Positions 12,101 through 22,064 of a DNA stretch of 64,000 nt are shown here, piece by piece. Below the pieces are notes generated by a model. The model was not told the origin of the DNA, searched no databases, and was given only the letters and a program-made list of their open reading frames with translations. Location of the stretch: the NCBI RefSeq assembly GCF_051020765.1, contig NC_134935.1, forward strand, positions 5,457,579 through 5,521,578, read 5' to 3'. The stretch is from Lasioglossum baleicum. Lineage: Eukaryota > Arthropoda > Insecta > Hymenoptera > Halictidae. The position numbers and the translations under genes were made by a program. How positions within the stretch are numbered: position 1 is the stretch's first letter; every line of letters starts with the position of its first letter.

Positions 12101-14763
12101 TGTGCCAATTGTTTTCCAATTTGGCTTCCAGAGCTGCCCGTAATCGTCCAGCAATTTCTCAATCTCTTTCTTCCAACATTTGTTCAAATAGTATATGTAT
12201 ATATTTAATTTTGCATTCAAATATTATTAGCTACATCTAATCAAAATTAAAAAATCAAATCAAGCTGGAAGCTAGCTTCGTTTTCTTTAATTACCATTTT
12301 GTTGTTGGTTTTTGTAAATGTTGTAAATCGGAATTGTGTTTAAATACCGTTCGGACACACTGTATAAAATCGTAGTACACGTATATGTTTAATTTTGCAT
12401 TCAAATATTATTAGCTACATCTAATCAAAATAAAACAATCAAATCAAGCTGGAAGTTAGCTTCGTATTCCTTAATTACCATTTTGTTGTTGATTTTTCGT
12501 ATATCGGAAATGTGTCCAAATACCGTTCGGACACACTATATGTATAAAATCGGCACTCTACTCACCACGAGGCATTCGAAGAAGAATTGATTTCACATTA
12601 TCGTTTGTTTCCCCAGCAACTTAAATTGTCTGTAGCAACATCTCGATTTATCGAACATTCCAGAAACCACGATTGCCAAAACTATTTCGAACCGTTCAGT
12701 TTCTAGACACGTGCGGTAGAAAGTTAGATCATCGGGATATTATGTCATCGTGGCCGTTGCGTAAAAACCGATTCGTTTTACTTTCACCGAGCAAAGTGTC
12801 GCTCGTCTGCTGTAGCTCCACATTAGTTTTATTTCAATGAAAGTAATGCACTACAGCCCGATTTGATCGGCTTTTTCGAAACTGCACACCGCGCGCTGCA
12901 TTCGAAGCTCAAACGCGCGCCGACGATGAAAGTAAGTCGAGGTCGAGCGTTTCTATTCGCACTTTCATTAGCTGCTGCACGCTTAGAATCCAGCGAAACG
13001 AGACGCTAAATGGTAGTCAACGATGCCTCGTTTTTGCCAGTCGAATCATTCCAAACAGTTTCTAAACAGGTTCACCTTTTAAGAAGGTATGCGAAACTGT
13101 AAGCCCAATAAAATGGTGTAAATCTTCTTCTTCTTCGTAAATAAAAATGCTACAAAAACAGATTTTTTACGAAACATTGAGCAACATCTTGGCTTCATTT
13201 TCATATTTTTTTTTGTTTCTAAAAATTACAAAACGGTGGAGTTGGGTAACGTTATCTAAATCCTTGTGTAACAAAACATTGGGTACCTTGCACTCAGTAA
13301 AAGTGACTGGATTCTAAAAAATAAAAAATGATTGTACCCAATTTAAACAAAAATAGATTATCTTCAAATAAACTTTTTAAAAATTTTTTTTCACTTAGAC
13401 CACCTTCATAATTAACACTAAATGGATTCCATATACCGTTGAAATAACAAGCACTATCTAACGGTTCATTTTCGACAATATCGTAAAAATTACATCGAAT
13501 TAATTTAGTTCAAAATAATATGATGTGAAATAGACCACTTTCATAATTATGGGCACACGTTGAGACAGAAAATGGATGTCCATTTCGCTCCAGATTGTTA
13601 CAATTCAGATAGATAATTTTTATTTTGCATAAAGGTCCGCTGTCTATTCGCCACTGTTGCGCAACTTTCCTGCGAATGTCCTTCGCAGTCTCGGAAGAGG
13701 CAACAGAGCCTGACGTTCTTGCTTCTGCTTTGTATTTCGCCTGACCGTTCTCCGCGAACGTACAAAAGAATGAACTGAACAAAAAATGAAATCAACGGGA
13801 GAATATTTTAATCGAACGGCGCGCGTTTCAGACAGGTACGCTAAAACCGTGTGTTCAGTGCGTGCCAAGCTTGTTTTCAAAGTAAAAGTAGGCATCCGGG
13901 TTCATCCACTGCATCTTTCACTCGTCCGTTGAAACAGTGTCAGCGACATCAAGGATGTGTTGAACGTGTATCATTATAGGCACAGATAAAAAATTTCAAA
14001 AACGTAACCTCTACTTTTTCCTTCGCGATTGCGAAAAAAATACAAATTTAACGTCTCAAAGAAACTCAAGCTGTTGGGTCGAATTTTGATAAAGATATTC
14101 GTTTTTAAAAGGTGTGCGAATACTTCGTACACCCACTGTATATGTACACTATCTGTAATCTAATAATGCGACGTTTCTGGAGGCTGGGGTTGAACAGCAT
14201 TGCCCTTGGACTTTTGCGCATGACGGAATCACACGTAGCCCCCGTATGGTAGCTACATGTTAACGCCATAACTAGACAATTCATCAATGAAATTTTTAAT
14301 ATCCCTCCTCAATAATACCAAACTTTTCTATGAAATGATTCTTTCAAAATATAAGCAATAAGCAATAAAACAATTATAGTAAACATCTATAGTAAAATTG
14401 AGTAGATGAATCAATACATGATTTCTCCTCCATTAAAATAATTAAGGGAAGAAATAACATTTAATTTGGTTTCTATCTCTTGCAATCGATGCAGACAATT
14501 TTTATTTTGCCTAATCATGACTCTTTAAATAAAAACCTATCGGTAGAATGGAATTTTTAATTGTCTTAATAAACTAGCTTCTCTTTTTGTTCTTACAATC
14601 CCTCCATTCTGAACAATTTCTTCTGTTATTCAACAAATAAACAGAAAGCTCCCGAGCTTATTTCTCATCAATAAAATTTCGGAAGTTTGCCAGCAGTTTG
14701 ATAAAGGGGACACTAACCTGCCAGATCCTCCTCATAGTTACCGACTCGCTCGATGTTGTCCAT
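9128..14763 (-). CDS. DUF2236 / ER-bound oxygenase mpaB-like protein, complete (344 aa)
   Basis: Five minus-strand exons: 14763-14718, 11535-11244, 9963-9730, 9651-9416 and 9354-9128. All junction phases agree (1, 2, 2, 1), giving 344 codons and a stop. Recognised pieces in order: PAFFDEKKFLLGQRMFYNN, then FTKQSGTLCASFHRYVSTIL, then SQLDMALAQFGFMGFTVLAG, then IHFWHVVGSMLGMEDKYNLC, then GLWPLNP. These are conserved blocks of the DUF2236 family (ER-bound oxygenase mpaB/rubber-oxygenase Lcp catalytic domain), which in insects is an uncharacterised helical, probably haem-binding membrane-associated family. The last exon is rich in aromatic and basic residues (TTRWWSSLFR, LPFLAFWTYG), as in family C termini. 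The substrate is unknown. The donor of exon 3 (GTCCGT) is weak but phase-consistent. Intron 1 (3.2 kb) carries several repeats. Confidence 0.85.
12191..12553. repeat. Two-copy tandem duplication, about 180-190 bp unit
   Basis: Unit 1 (12191-12372) and unit 2 (12381-12553) align along their whole length. Both share TTTAATTTTGCATTCAAATA, ATCAAATCAAGCTGGAAG, TTACCATTTTGTTGTTG and AAATACCGTTCGGACACAC. They differ at scattered bases and small indels. The repeat is non-coding and lies in intron 1 of the DUF2236 gene. Confidence 0.85.
13157..13390. repeat. Diverged repeat, copy in DUF2236 intron 1
   Basis: Shares order and blocks with 15340-15575 (AGCAACAT..T..GCTTC.TTTTCATATTT, TTGGGTACCTTGCAC, AAACAAAAATAGATTATC). 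The two flank the first exon of the DUF2236 gene in the same orientation. It resembles one arm of an inverted-repeat element (see 15340-15780). Confidence 0.55.
13405..13650. repeat. Dispersed AT-rich repeat (copy 3) followed by a MITE fragment
   Basis: 13405-13560 matches 33190-33345 and the reverse complement of 2470-2620 (GCACTATCTAACGGTTCATT). 13570-13650 is the right half of a TAGACTGCGG-family MITE, ending TTTTGCATAAAGGTCCGC followed by TGTCTA. The same pair of modules is found side by side near 33000-33400. Confidence 0.5.
14105..14140. repeat. Terminus of a Tc1/mariner-like foldback element
   Basis: Contains AGGTGTGCGAATACTTCG followed by TACACCCACTGTA, which matches the TIR of the element at 60221-60816. 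Only this end is recognisable. Confidence 0.45.
14380..14520. repeat. Partial MITE copy (TAGACTGCGG family interior)
   Basis: Matches the interior of the copy at 49166-49366: ACATGATTTCTC, TTAAGGGAAGAAATAACATT, TTGCAATCGATGCAGACAAT. It lacks both TIR ends; the right part reads TTTTGCCTAATC where the family has TTTTGCATAAAG. Confidence 0.5.
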
Positions 14764-15155
14764 GTTTCACAACTAAACAAACTGCACGGTTGAATTTCTA
14801 CGCTAGACTTGCAACCGCCATCGAATCACTACACCGCGAATCGTATGAACCTAGCTACGAAAATCACGAAACACTACGTCGCCGAAGAGGCTACTGACTC
14901 GGGCGGATCAGTAACAATGAAGCGATCCAATATAAATAATTTTTCGCTATCGTTGTTGGAACTTTCCGCGAATAATAAACGGAACGAACCGTTTTCGACG
15001 TCCTACTTTGCACCAGCGGCGCATACTACACGGGAACGAAAGAAACTGATGTCGATCGCACATCTTTGGAGAAAGGTATCACAAACGAGTCTCCTACCTT
15101 TCCCTCGCTCCTGCTTCCTCCCGCCGTCTGTGATCACGCTACAACGTCTACTTAC

Positions 15156-15297
15156 TTGATACAGAAACGCATCAACGAAGCCTAGAACTTCGAAGTATGG
15201 CTTCACGAAACCCACAAATCTATCACTTTTATATCTTTCAATTTCGTAAACGATCGACAGACTTCCAAGGATTGGAAGGAAGAGCATTACTTGTTCT
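15156..15297 (-). CDS. Orphan candidate internal exon (47 codons)
   Basis: Seen: an open segment flanked by a good acceptor (TTTCAG before 15297) and a consensus donor (GTAAGT after 15156). It encodes EQVMLFLPILGSLSIVYEIE and continues with aromatic and hydrophobic residues to DAFLYQ. The composition is protein-like, but I recognise no family. The 3' phase (0) does not fit exon 2 of the DUF2236 gene, which needs phase 1, so it is not simply an extra exon of that gene. It might be a decayed exon, part of an unrecognised gene, or an unusual untranslated exon. Confidence 0.3.
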
Positions 15298-15339
15298 CTG
15301 AAACACCTTTAATTTTTTTTACATCAAGATACCTTGAGA

Positions 15340-15780
15340 AAAGATTTTTCTTCAGAAATATTAAGCAACATTTCAGCTTCGTTTTCATATTTCTTTATTA
15401 CATAAAATTATAAAATCGTGGAGTTGTACAACATTATCTTACTCCAGGTCCAGCAAAGCCTTGGGTACCTTGCACCCACCGGCAAAAGTGATTGGATTAT
15501 AAAAGATAAAAAATTGTTGTATTACCTTAAACAAAAATAGATTATCTTCAAATGTAACGTACGTTTTTTTTAATAATTTTGAGAAATAAGGAAATGGCGA
15601 CTGTCGAGAGAAAAAATATCTTTTTCGCTGACAAGAATCAGCTTTATCAACGTTTTGCTGGACATGGAGTCAGATAATGTTGTACAAATCTGCCATTTTG
15701 TAATTTTTAGGAAAAAAAACGAAATACGAAACGAGAAACGAAAAACGAAAAATCTTTATCTTTTACAGTATCTTTATATA
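15340..15780. mobile_element. Inverted-repeat (foldback) element, diverged
   Basis: The left arm (about 15340-15480) and right arm (about 15650-15780) are inverted copies. Left GTACAACATTATCTTACTCC pairs with right GGAGTCAGATAATGTTGTAC (one mismatch), and the match extends into both flanks. The spacer includes AAACAAAAATAGATTATC, shared with 13157-13390. Non-coding. Confidence 0.55.
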
Positions 15781-16130
15781 CGAAAAAAATGTTAGAATTA
15801 CTCGAATTTATTTTTCAAAATAGTATTGTACAATTAAAAAGTTATTGATGGGAAAGAACGTCTGTATTGAAATGTACGATGGAAACAGTATTTCATGGAA
15901 TCGCGGTTCAAGGACGTGACATTTCGCAGGAGTATACTTAGAACATTTTTTCACAGCATTGTATAAAACCGAATGAGATGAGATGATAGTAGAATCTTGT
16001 CTCTCGGTTGCGAAACATAATGATTCGTTTTTAATATGGGTGATGTGCTATCAGCCGTCATGTTCATGACATGGATCTGATGTATAGTAACACAAAACCT
16101 GTTGGCTACAACTTGTTCTTCTTCTACAGG

Positions 16131-16680
16131 GTGTCCCAGCTAACTTGACCACCTTGAATATCTTTGTTGTTTTTAAAGATACGTCAAATGTCTGCAGGAC
16201 AAAGTTGAATGGTAAAATGGGGCTCATAAGATACCAACAACATTTTTTTTTTCATGTAATTTTTTTAGATATATGAAGGTCATCTTCATTTTTTTTAATG
16301 GAATGAGGTGTTTTTTAATACATCAATCGATGCAGCTGGACATCCGTTATAAAAAAAGTACTAACCTATGTATGTCGCAAAGTTAGTAGTTCAGGAGATA
16401 TTTCAATTTAAATAACTCTAAAATATCATTACTTATTATATATATACCATTAGTGTTTACTTACTTATGTAACGTCTTAGTACGACAGTAATGGTATTTT
16501 AGAGTTATTTAAATTGAAATGTCTCCTGAACTACTAACTTTTCGACATACATAGGTTAGTACTTTTTTATAACGAATGTCCAGCTGCATCGATTGATGTA
16601 TTAAAAAATACCTCATTCCATTGAAAAAATGAAGGTGACCTTCATATCTCTAAAAAAAATTACATGAAAAAAAAATTTGC
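16131..16680. mobile_element. Foldback element with about 180-bp arms
   Basis: The left arm 16252-16431 and right arm 16488-16668 are inverted copies with few mismatches. GATGTATTAAAAAATACCTC on the right pairs with GAGGTGTTTTTTAATACATC on the left, and GTTAGTACTTTTTTATAACG pairs with CGTTATAAAAAAAGTACTAA. They are separated by about 56 bp. A one-sided left extension starts ACAGGGTGTCCCAGCTAACT, an ACAGGGTG terminus also seen at 60008 and 63258. The right end has no matching extension, so the element is either truncated or asymmetric. A diverged right-arm copy lies at 31886-31996. Confidence 0.75.
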
Positions 16681-16778
16681 TGTGTGTACTAACATGCTTC
16701 GGTAAAAAAGGTAAGTTGATGATGTACGTTCAGCAATACTTCGTCGAAGAATTTAAACTACAGGTAGCCCTTCTACAC

Positions 16779-16912
16779 ACAGCATCCTATAACATGGTTT
16801 CGCTCTAACACGATAGGATAAATTGCGGGAACCCTCGTACAGCACTGCAACCTATAACACTATTTCGCTCTAACACGATAGGATAAATTGCGTGAACCCT
16901 CGTATTAACACG
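16779..16912. repeat. Tandem repeat, two units of about 62-65 bp
   Basis: Both units contain CCTATAACA, TTTCGCTCTAACACGATAGG and ATAAATTGCG followed by GAACCCTCGTA, at about 16786 and 16851. A short inverted fragment of the same unit (CTATCGTGTTAGAGG) follows near 16999. No gene is associated. Confidence 0.75.
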
Positions 16913-17369
16913 AGCTCTAGTTTGTTTATAGCAGGTTTTCGAAACGTAACCCCCCTTTTTGTACTGGCTCTGGGCCTCTGGGTCTCATATAAACCTATCT
17001 ATCGTGTTAGAGGAGGGTTACATGTATCAACAGTTTGCAACAAGTTGTTATATAAAAAAGTCGTCAAAAAGAATGCGGAACGATCTCTGTCACAGCACAA
17101 AACCGAGAATCGGCTTTTAGATCTAGATCGCGGGTCTAAAGCTGTGGTGGATCTAGTTCGAATATAATATCGTTCTTCTGCGTAGAGGGCGTAAGAAATC
17201 AAGTGGTTTTTAGCGATGTCGGTATTTCAGATGCTATACTTTATCTGTGGTAAAATCTCCATTTCGATAGAGTGCGCTATCGCACCGACATTGTAAGGAC
17301 TTGGTTCCCCCACTCCCGTTTAGCGAGAGTGGGGATCGGCAGCCGCCATATTGCGCGCCAATCCTGGCT

Positions 17370-17718
17370 CAGTGATGCCAGACGGGTCAACTTTTCTCGC
17401 TCATGCGCGGCGATTTTAGCCTCAGTAAAGTACGATTCTCGAGAAAATGTGGCACCTTGAGCGCCCCGCAAAATTTTAAGAAATTGATATGATTTGATTA
17501 TGAAAAACGAATGTATGACAACTGTACTTCTGTATATTTTGTAACTCGTAGCTGCTCGTAGAACACGTCCTGGAGTCTTTATGTCCGGAGCAGATTGTTT
17601 CGGTACATTCCCGCCGATATAGCTGCCTCAGGGCTTTGCTACATCATCGCCTCATCATAGATACGTTACTGTTCAGGACGCGCATGCGCGAGAAAAGGTG
17701 ACCCGTCTGGCATCACTG
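17370..17718. mobile_element. hAT MITE with perfect 8-bp target duplication
   Basis: The terminal inverted repeats begin CAGTGATGCCAGACGGGTCA. The right end, read inward, is identical over these 20 bases and pairing continues with small differences to about 45 bp. The element is bracketed by TCCTGGCT at 362-369 and 719-726 (17 kb numbering), a perfect 8-bp target duplication. 8-bp duplications and CAGTG... termini are diagnostic of hAT. It is 349 bp and non-coding. Its subterminal blocks recur at 36160-36430 and 36655-36720. Confidence 0.88.
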
Positions 17719-18661
17719 TCCTGGCTCTGCCTCTTTCTTCCCGACTGTTCCCGACCACTGCCGACCACCGAGCCACCGAGTGGAGCGGTTGTCTCCATCA
17801 TAAGTGATCATAAGTGTCTACCTTCTTTCTCCGTGCCCCGCGAGTCCACTACCCTCGTAACATATCATTTGATTCCCTGCGGCGAGCAGGGAAAGAATCC
17901 ACTCGCCATAACATCTCGTCGGTGGCTATCGTACCAAATTATTTTGCTAAAGAGTCGCTAATTCAGAACCGTAGACAGAAAAATGAAATATCTGTATCTG
18001 TAACATTTTTTCAAAATCGATATTTACGAGAACATTATGAGCATTATAAAACTAAACGACATTTTAAATTGTTTCTTCAAAGATCAGCATTGAACCCCTT
18101 TACATAAAATGGCTGGACATTTAAAAACTTCAAATTTCAGACCCGCCTTATATTGTACAAAACTTTAGTAATTAATTAGGAACTTAAGGCAGCTTTAACA
18201 TAATCTCAAATTATACGCAAGATACAATTATACATAGAGGAGGTTGAGAAATAAATGTTTAACAACACATTTTCGAAGAAATGAAGAAATTTTAATTTGT
18301 CATCTTAATCGATCCTGTTCTGAATTCATATGGTCTTAATATTAATTATTCATTGGTTTATATTAATTATATACGACAGCTTGTTCCAGAAAGAAGTGTA
18401 CCTGTCAGAAACACTGAAATTCGCTCGATTTTAAACTTTAAACACTCATAATTTTGAACTATAGATCTCCTAGGATTGAAACTTCGATTTTCGGCATTTT
18501 CTCGTTAAAAACTACAGGATTGTATTATTAAAAAAGGTGAAAAATGTTTGGTTCCCTCGGTCCAAGTTCAGCCGTTTTAACGAAACAGCAAATGTTTTAA
18601 TCAGTCTATCGTGCACCACTGCATTAATCCACATTTCGTAAAAACACACAAAACAGGAAGA

Positions 18662-19148
18662 TCACAGAGGCGGCGGCGGTGGTACCAAAATGGCGGCGGG
18701 CAGAGGCTGTTGGAAAGCGCCAGGATTAAATCCAGAACCCAATAAGTCAATCAACCATTGCCCACGATATCCATAACGTCTTTGATAATCTTGAGAGGCT
18801 CTTGGCCCATCCTCGGGTCTGAAGATGAAAGTCATCTTCTGTCTAGTATCCGGAGTAGCTACCAATCTCAAGAGTCCTTCGATGCCGTTCCTTGGCCATT
18901 CCCAGAGTCTACCCCCAGACAAAAGTGTTCGAAACATCCCCGTCCATCTGGATGGAGAAAAATCAAACGGCAGGGTCCTGGTCACTCGCGTTTGAACCGT
19001 CGGCTCTTCGGCGACGCATATCTGTACACTCGAATAAAAAGATGTCAAAAGGTGTCAAGGACTATATACTCTTAAGATCTTTCCTCTATCGCCGAGACAG
19101 ATCACTTACTGCGAGAATGGATATGAAAAAAACGCTGATAACACGCAT
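18662..19148 (-). CDS. Predicted secreted protein, 132 aa, Pro-rich C terminus
   Basis: Two minus-strand exons. 19148-19110 encodes MRVISVFFISILA, a hydrophobic signal-peptide core ending at donor GTAAGT. 19021-18662 begins after TGTACAG and runs in phase 0 to the stop. The mature part starts near ICVAEEPT and has few cysteines. It contains WTGMFRTLL, LWEWPRNGIEGLLRLV and RRYGYRGQWLIDLLGSGFNP, then ends in a run of prolines before a terminal Leu. I recognise no domain. The continuous codon structure over 120 codons, clean splice sites and signal peptide support a real gene. Two other small secreted-protein genes follow within 4.5 kb on the other strand. Confidence 0.7.
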
Positions 19149-20302
19149 AACTCGATGCTCCTCCTCTTTTTTTTTTGTATGTTTGGAGGTTCTTCTAGAA
19201 CCTTCGGGCAAGCAAACACGGAATGAAGTATTCGCTCTTTCATTCCGCCGGGTCACCTTTATGTCCACCATTCGGGGGAAGATGTCGTGTATAGAATATC
19301 ACCGATCGATTACTAAATTGTCATTCAACGAACGCAATCACGGTATAGTTTTTCAAACGACTCGCGCCTGCTTGGTGTTATTCCGGCCGAGGGTACCCCC
19401 ATTTTTACTTTCACTGGCACGTGTTGCGCCAGAGTCCAGGTAATTTCTATCCTTGCATACACGGACATCAGCAACCGCGCCAAACGGACGTAGTTGGTAT
19501 TCTGCGGTTGTCACAACGACTTCTGGATCGCGTTGGCTTCTACGTGATCATCGGCAGGAAGAACCGCGACATGGATTTCCATCGAAATTTGGTAGTTACA
19601 TTATTAGACTGCGGATTTTTGTAGGACAATTCAGATTGTCTGCGTTTATTGCAAGCTGCAGAAGCTACGTAAATATTGTCTTGATAGTTTTAACCAGTTG
19701 AAAGTAACAACAGCAGTGTTTCTGTGTCGTTTAAACGACCCGTTTAATGTAAAAATGGTGGTGCAAGTTAATCATGAGGAGTTCACTGAATGTTAACAAG
19801 CCACCCTAATATTACAATTGTTTTATCTAATGACGATTAAACCTCTGAGATGTTGTGTTGAACCAAACAGACAAATTTTGACTTACACGCTCCTGCTACT
19901 TTGCATTCGATCTACTCATTTTTGGTATAAATGTATAATATCCGTAGTCTAGTCGGCAAACGACGTCGATTAAAACCTAAGCTGTTAGTTAAACGGTGGA
20001 AGAATTGTTAGCACAAATGTTAGGAGATGTCTTGCTCTTATGGAGTCAGAAATTGTAGCGGATTGTACTGGAATAGTTGGAGTTCGAGGTTCAATTGAAT
20101 TGAAACAATTATCGAAAGTCTTCCGAACAGATATTGATACAATTAACAGAATTATAACATAACAATGCTTGAGGACACAGTTCAGTGACCGAGCTTGCTC
20201 GTGTTAATCTCTACGATTGCACGATTTCGAAACGCCCCAGAACAATCTCTGTTTAAATGTTTAAACAACTGTTTGTATGACTTGAACTCTCATTTGTTTC
20301 AG
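19149..20302. other. Intergenic stretch with one MITE
   Basis: Upstream of both the minus-strand secreted gene and the plus-strand one that starts at 20303. The only identifiable feature is the MITE at 19605-19951. An upstream exon for the 20303 gene is expected here, because an acceptor (TTTGTTTCAG) immediately precedes its ATG, but I could not place it. Confidence 0.4.
19605..19951. mobile_element. hAT-type MITE copy (TAGACTGCGG family), long form
   Basis: Left end TAGACTGCGGATTTTTG, right end ATAAATGTATAATATCCGTA followed by GTCTA. At 347 bp it is longer than most copies, so the interior may hold an extra insertion. No 8-bp duplication is seen at its flanks. Confidence 0.65.
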
Positions 20303-20672
20303 ATGATTCTGGTGTTAGCGGTGCTGACGTTTCACACTGAGAAATGCCTATCAGTCGCCAATCCTGGAATTCTCACATTCGTAACTGATTTTATCCAACG
20401 AAACGTAGTTGGGTTGCCGGTGATCCACGAGGCAAGTATTTTCTTCTGTGAAACGAAAAAAGAAATATAAGAAAAATTCACGAGAATGAAAATAAAACGT
20501 GCGACTCATCCGATATTGTATCACGCAGAAAACCGAGTGGAGTTTTGATCCGGAGGTTGGGAAGCAGAGAAGAGTCAGATACGAGCAGGAAAATGGTCGT
20601 TATGGTGAAATTGCGATCGCAAAAATCGGCATGGGTATCGGTTACGAAGGACCTTGGGGAAAACCTGTATGA
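20303..20672 (+). CDS. Predicted secreted small protein, 90 aa (GC-AG intron)
   Basis: Two exons: 20303-20431 (43 codons) and 20529-20672. The product begins MILVLAVLTFHTEKCLSVAN, a likely signal peptide. It then has a short hydrophobic stretch (FVTDFIQRNVVGLPVIHE) and a second exon with KQRRVRYEQENGRYGEIAIA and a Gly-rich end GMGIGYEGPWGKPV. Frame continuity requires the donor GAG|GCAAGT, a GC-AG intron; a GT donor two codons downstream would lead into a premature stop. An acceptor lies directly before the ATG, so a 5' exon exists upstream, untranslated or adding a few residues. A polyadenylation signal AATAAA at 20733-20738 fits the 3' end. The family is unknown to me. The ENGR block recalls the next gene downstream. 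Confidence 0.65.
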
Positions 20673-22064
20673 AAATTAATCTGCAAGAAGATTATGTAGA
20701 TATTTAGAAAAGATATTTAATAAGAATTTGTAAATAAACGTTGATTGATCGTGAATGCCTATTTCTCATTATTTTCCGTTTTGTAGCACATTTTACACAT
20801 GACAGTTAGAACTATAGAACTATCAAATTACAATTATATATTGCTGAAACATTGGGATACTTGGTGTACTGGTTAAAAACGTAACACGTTCACCTTGTAC
20901 TACTGTGAAATACTTAATTCTTCTTTATAATGCTGAAACATCTCGTGACGTTTCTTATTCATAGTAGCAGAATATATGCATAATATAAATGTAATGAATT
21001 TTTCAGAGTTCCCCCTCCTTCGTAAAAACAATATACTGGTGGGGAGTAATCTAGATAACGCTGCCACACTTCTTGACTTTGCCCTAGTTCATTACAAATG
21101 TCAATCACTTTAAAAAATAAGTCACTCGTTATTGTTACACGTCTAGGTGTATTACGAACAGATAAACGCAGTTAAAAGTGTGACACGTCATTCTTTCTAA
21201 ATGTTACCGTATAATGTCTTCCCCTAAAGTGACACGACAAATAATAAAATTTCTGTTCATGCGTAACAAAGCCTTTAAAAAAGTAATTTTATACTTCTAG
21301 GATTACACGAAGATTCTAATTAGAAAAAGATAAACTGTAATTGTAAATGATTATTAGACTGCGGACCTTGATGCAAAATAAAAAATGTTTGCATTGAAAT
21401 GTCTTTCTTCTTTTAATTGTTACATGAAGCTGAAATTAATACACCGATGTCCTTAAATCTTCTTAATTCGTCCACTGTTTTAAATTGTACGTGCCCATTT
21501 TTGTCATAAATGCATCGTATCCGCAGTCTAATTATTATTAACAATTTCTTCCTACGGCTTCCTCGTTTGCGATTGTGATTGAAAAAGGATCTACAGGAAG
21601 ATTAAACTTCTATTCGTACTTTCTTCGACTTTGAGGAATTTCGACACTGACCACAACGACTGTCGTCGAATTCCGAGGAACCGGAGGGTTGCGACCTGTT
21701 CAAGGTTCCTCTGATCGCGATACCGTTCTCCATGCCCAAGTGCAACACCTGTACGAAGTACGAATTATATGTCCCTCGTCCGACTTTCACTTGATCACGT
21801 CGAAGACGCAAACGAAGTGGAGGGGTACACCGTGAAGAAGACAGGTAACGGATTCCTGGATAAGGCTTAGCCGAAGACGCAATCGGAAAAAGGGAAACAG
21901 ACCGATCGTATCAGTCGTAGTGATCGTCTTCTCGAAGTTTTCATCGTGGAGTCGTTCTATTTCGCGGATTCAAAGGAAGAAACTGTTTTTGGGTGAAGAA
22001 CTCGCCGTGTACGGTACCACGTAGCGACGAACTTTCGAAACTTTCGTTCTTGGCAGTCACCGTT
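20673..22064. other. Intergenic stretch between two small secreted genes
   Basis: Contains a MITE at 21355-21530. 21600-21990 is distinctly GC-richer and open in several frames on both strands. One plus frame reads like a protein tail (DLFKVPLIAIPFSMPKCNTC...) but has a stop just upstream and no convincing acceptor. It may be a 5' UTR or exon remnant. Confidence 0.35.
21355..21530. mobile_element. hAT-type MITE copy (TAGACTGCGG family)
   Basis: Left TAGACTGCGGACCTTGATGC, right ATAAATGCATCGTATCCGCA followed by GTCTA; 176 bp. The flanking octamers ATGATTAT and ATTATTAT differ at one base. The interior (TGTTTGCATTGA, GTGCCCATTTTTGTCATAAA) matches the copy at 59032-59231. Confidence 0.8.

Noticed and set aside
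21602..21830. Candidate exon upstream of the 82-aa secreted gene
   Set aside because: Three conflicting open frames on two strands; the most protein-like one (…PFSMPKCNTCTKYELYV…) has an upstream stop and no good acceptor.
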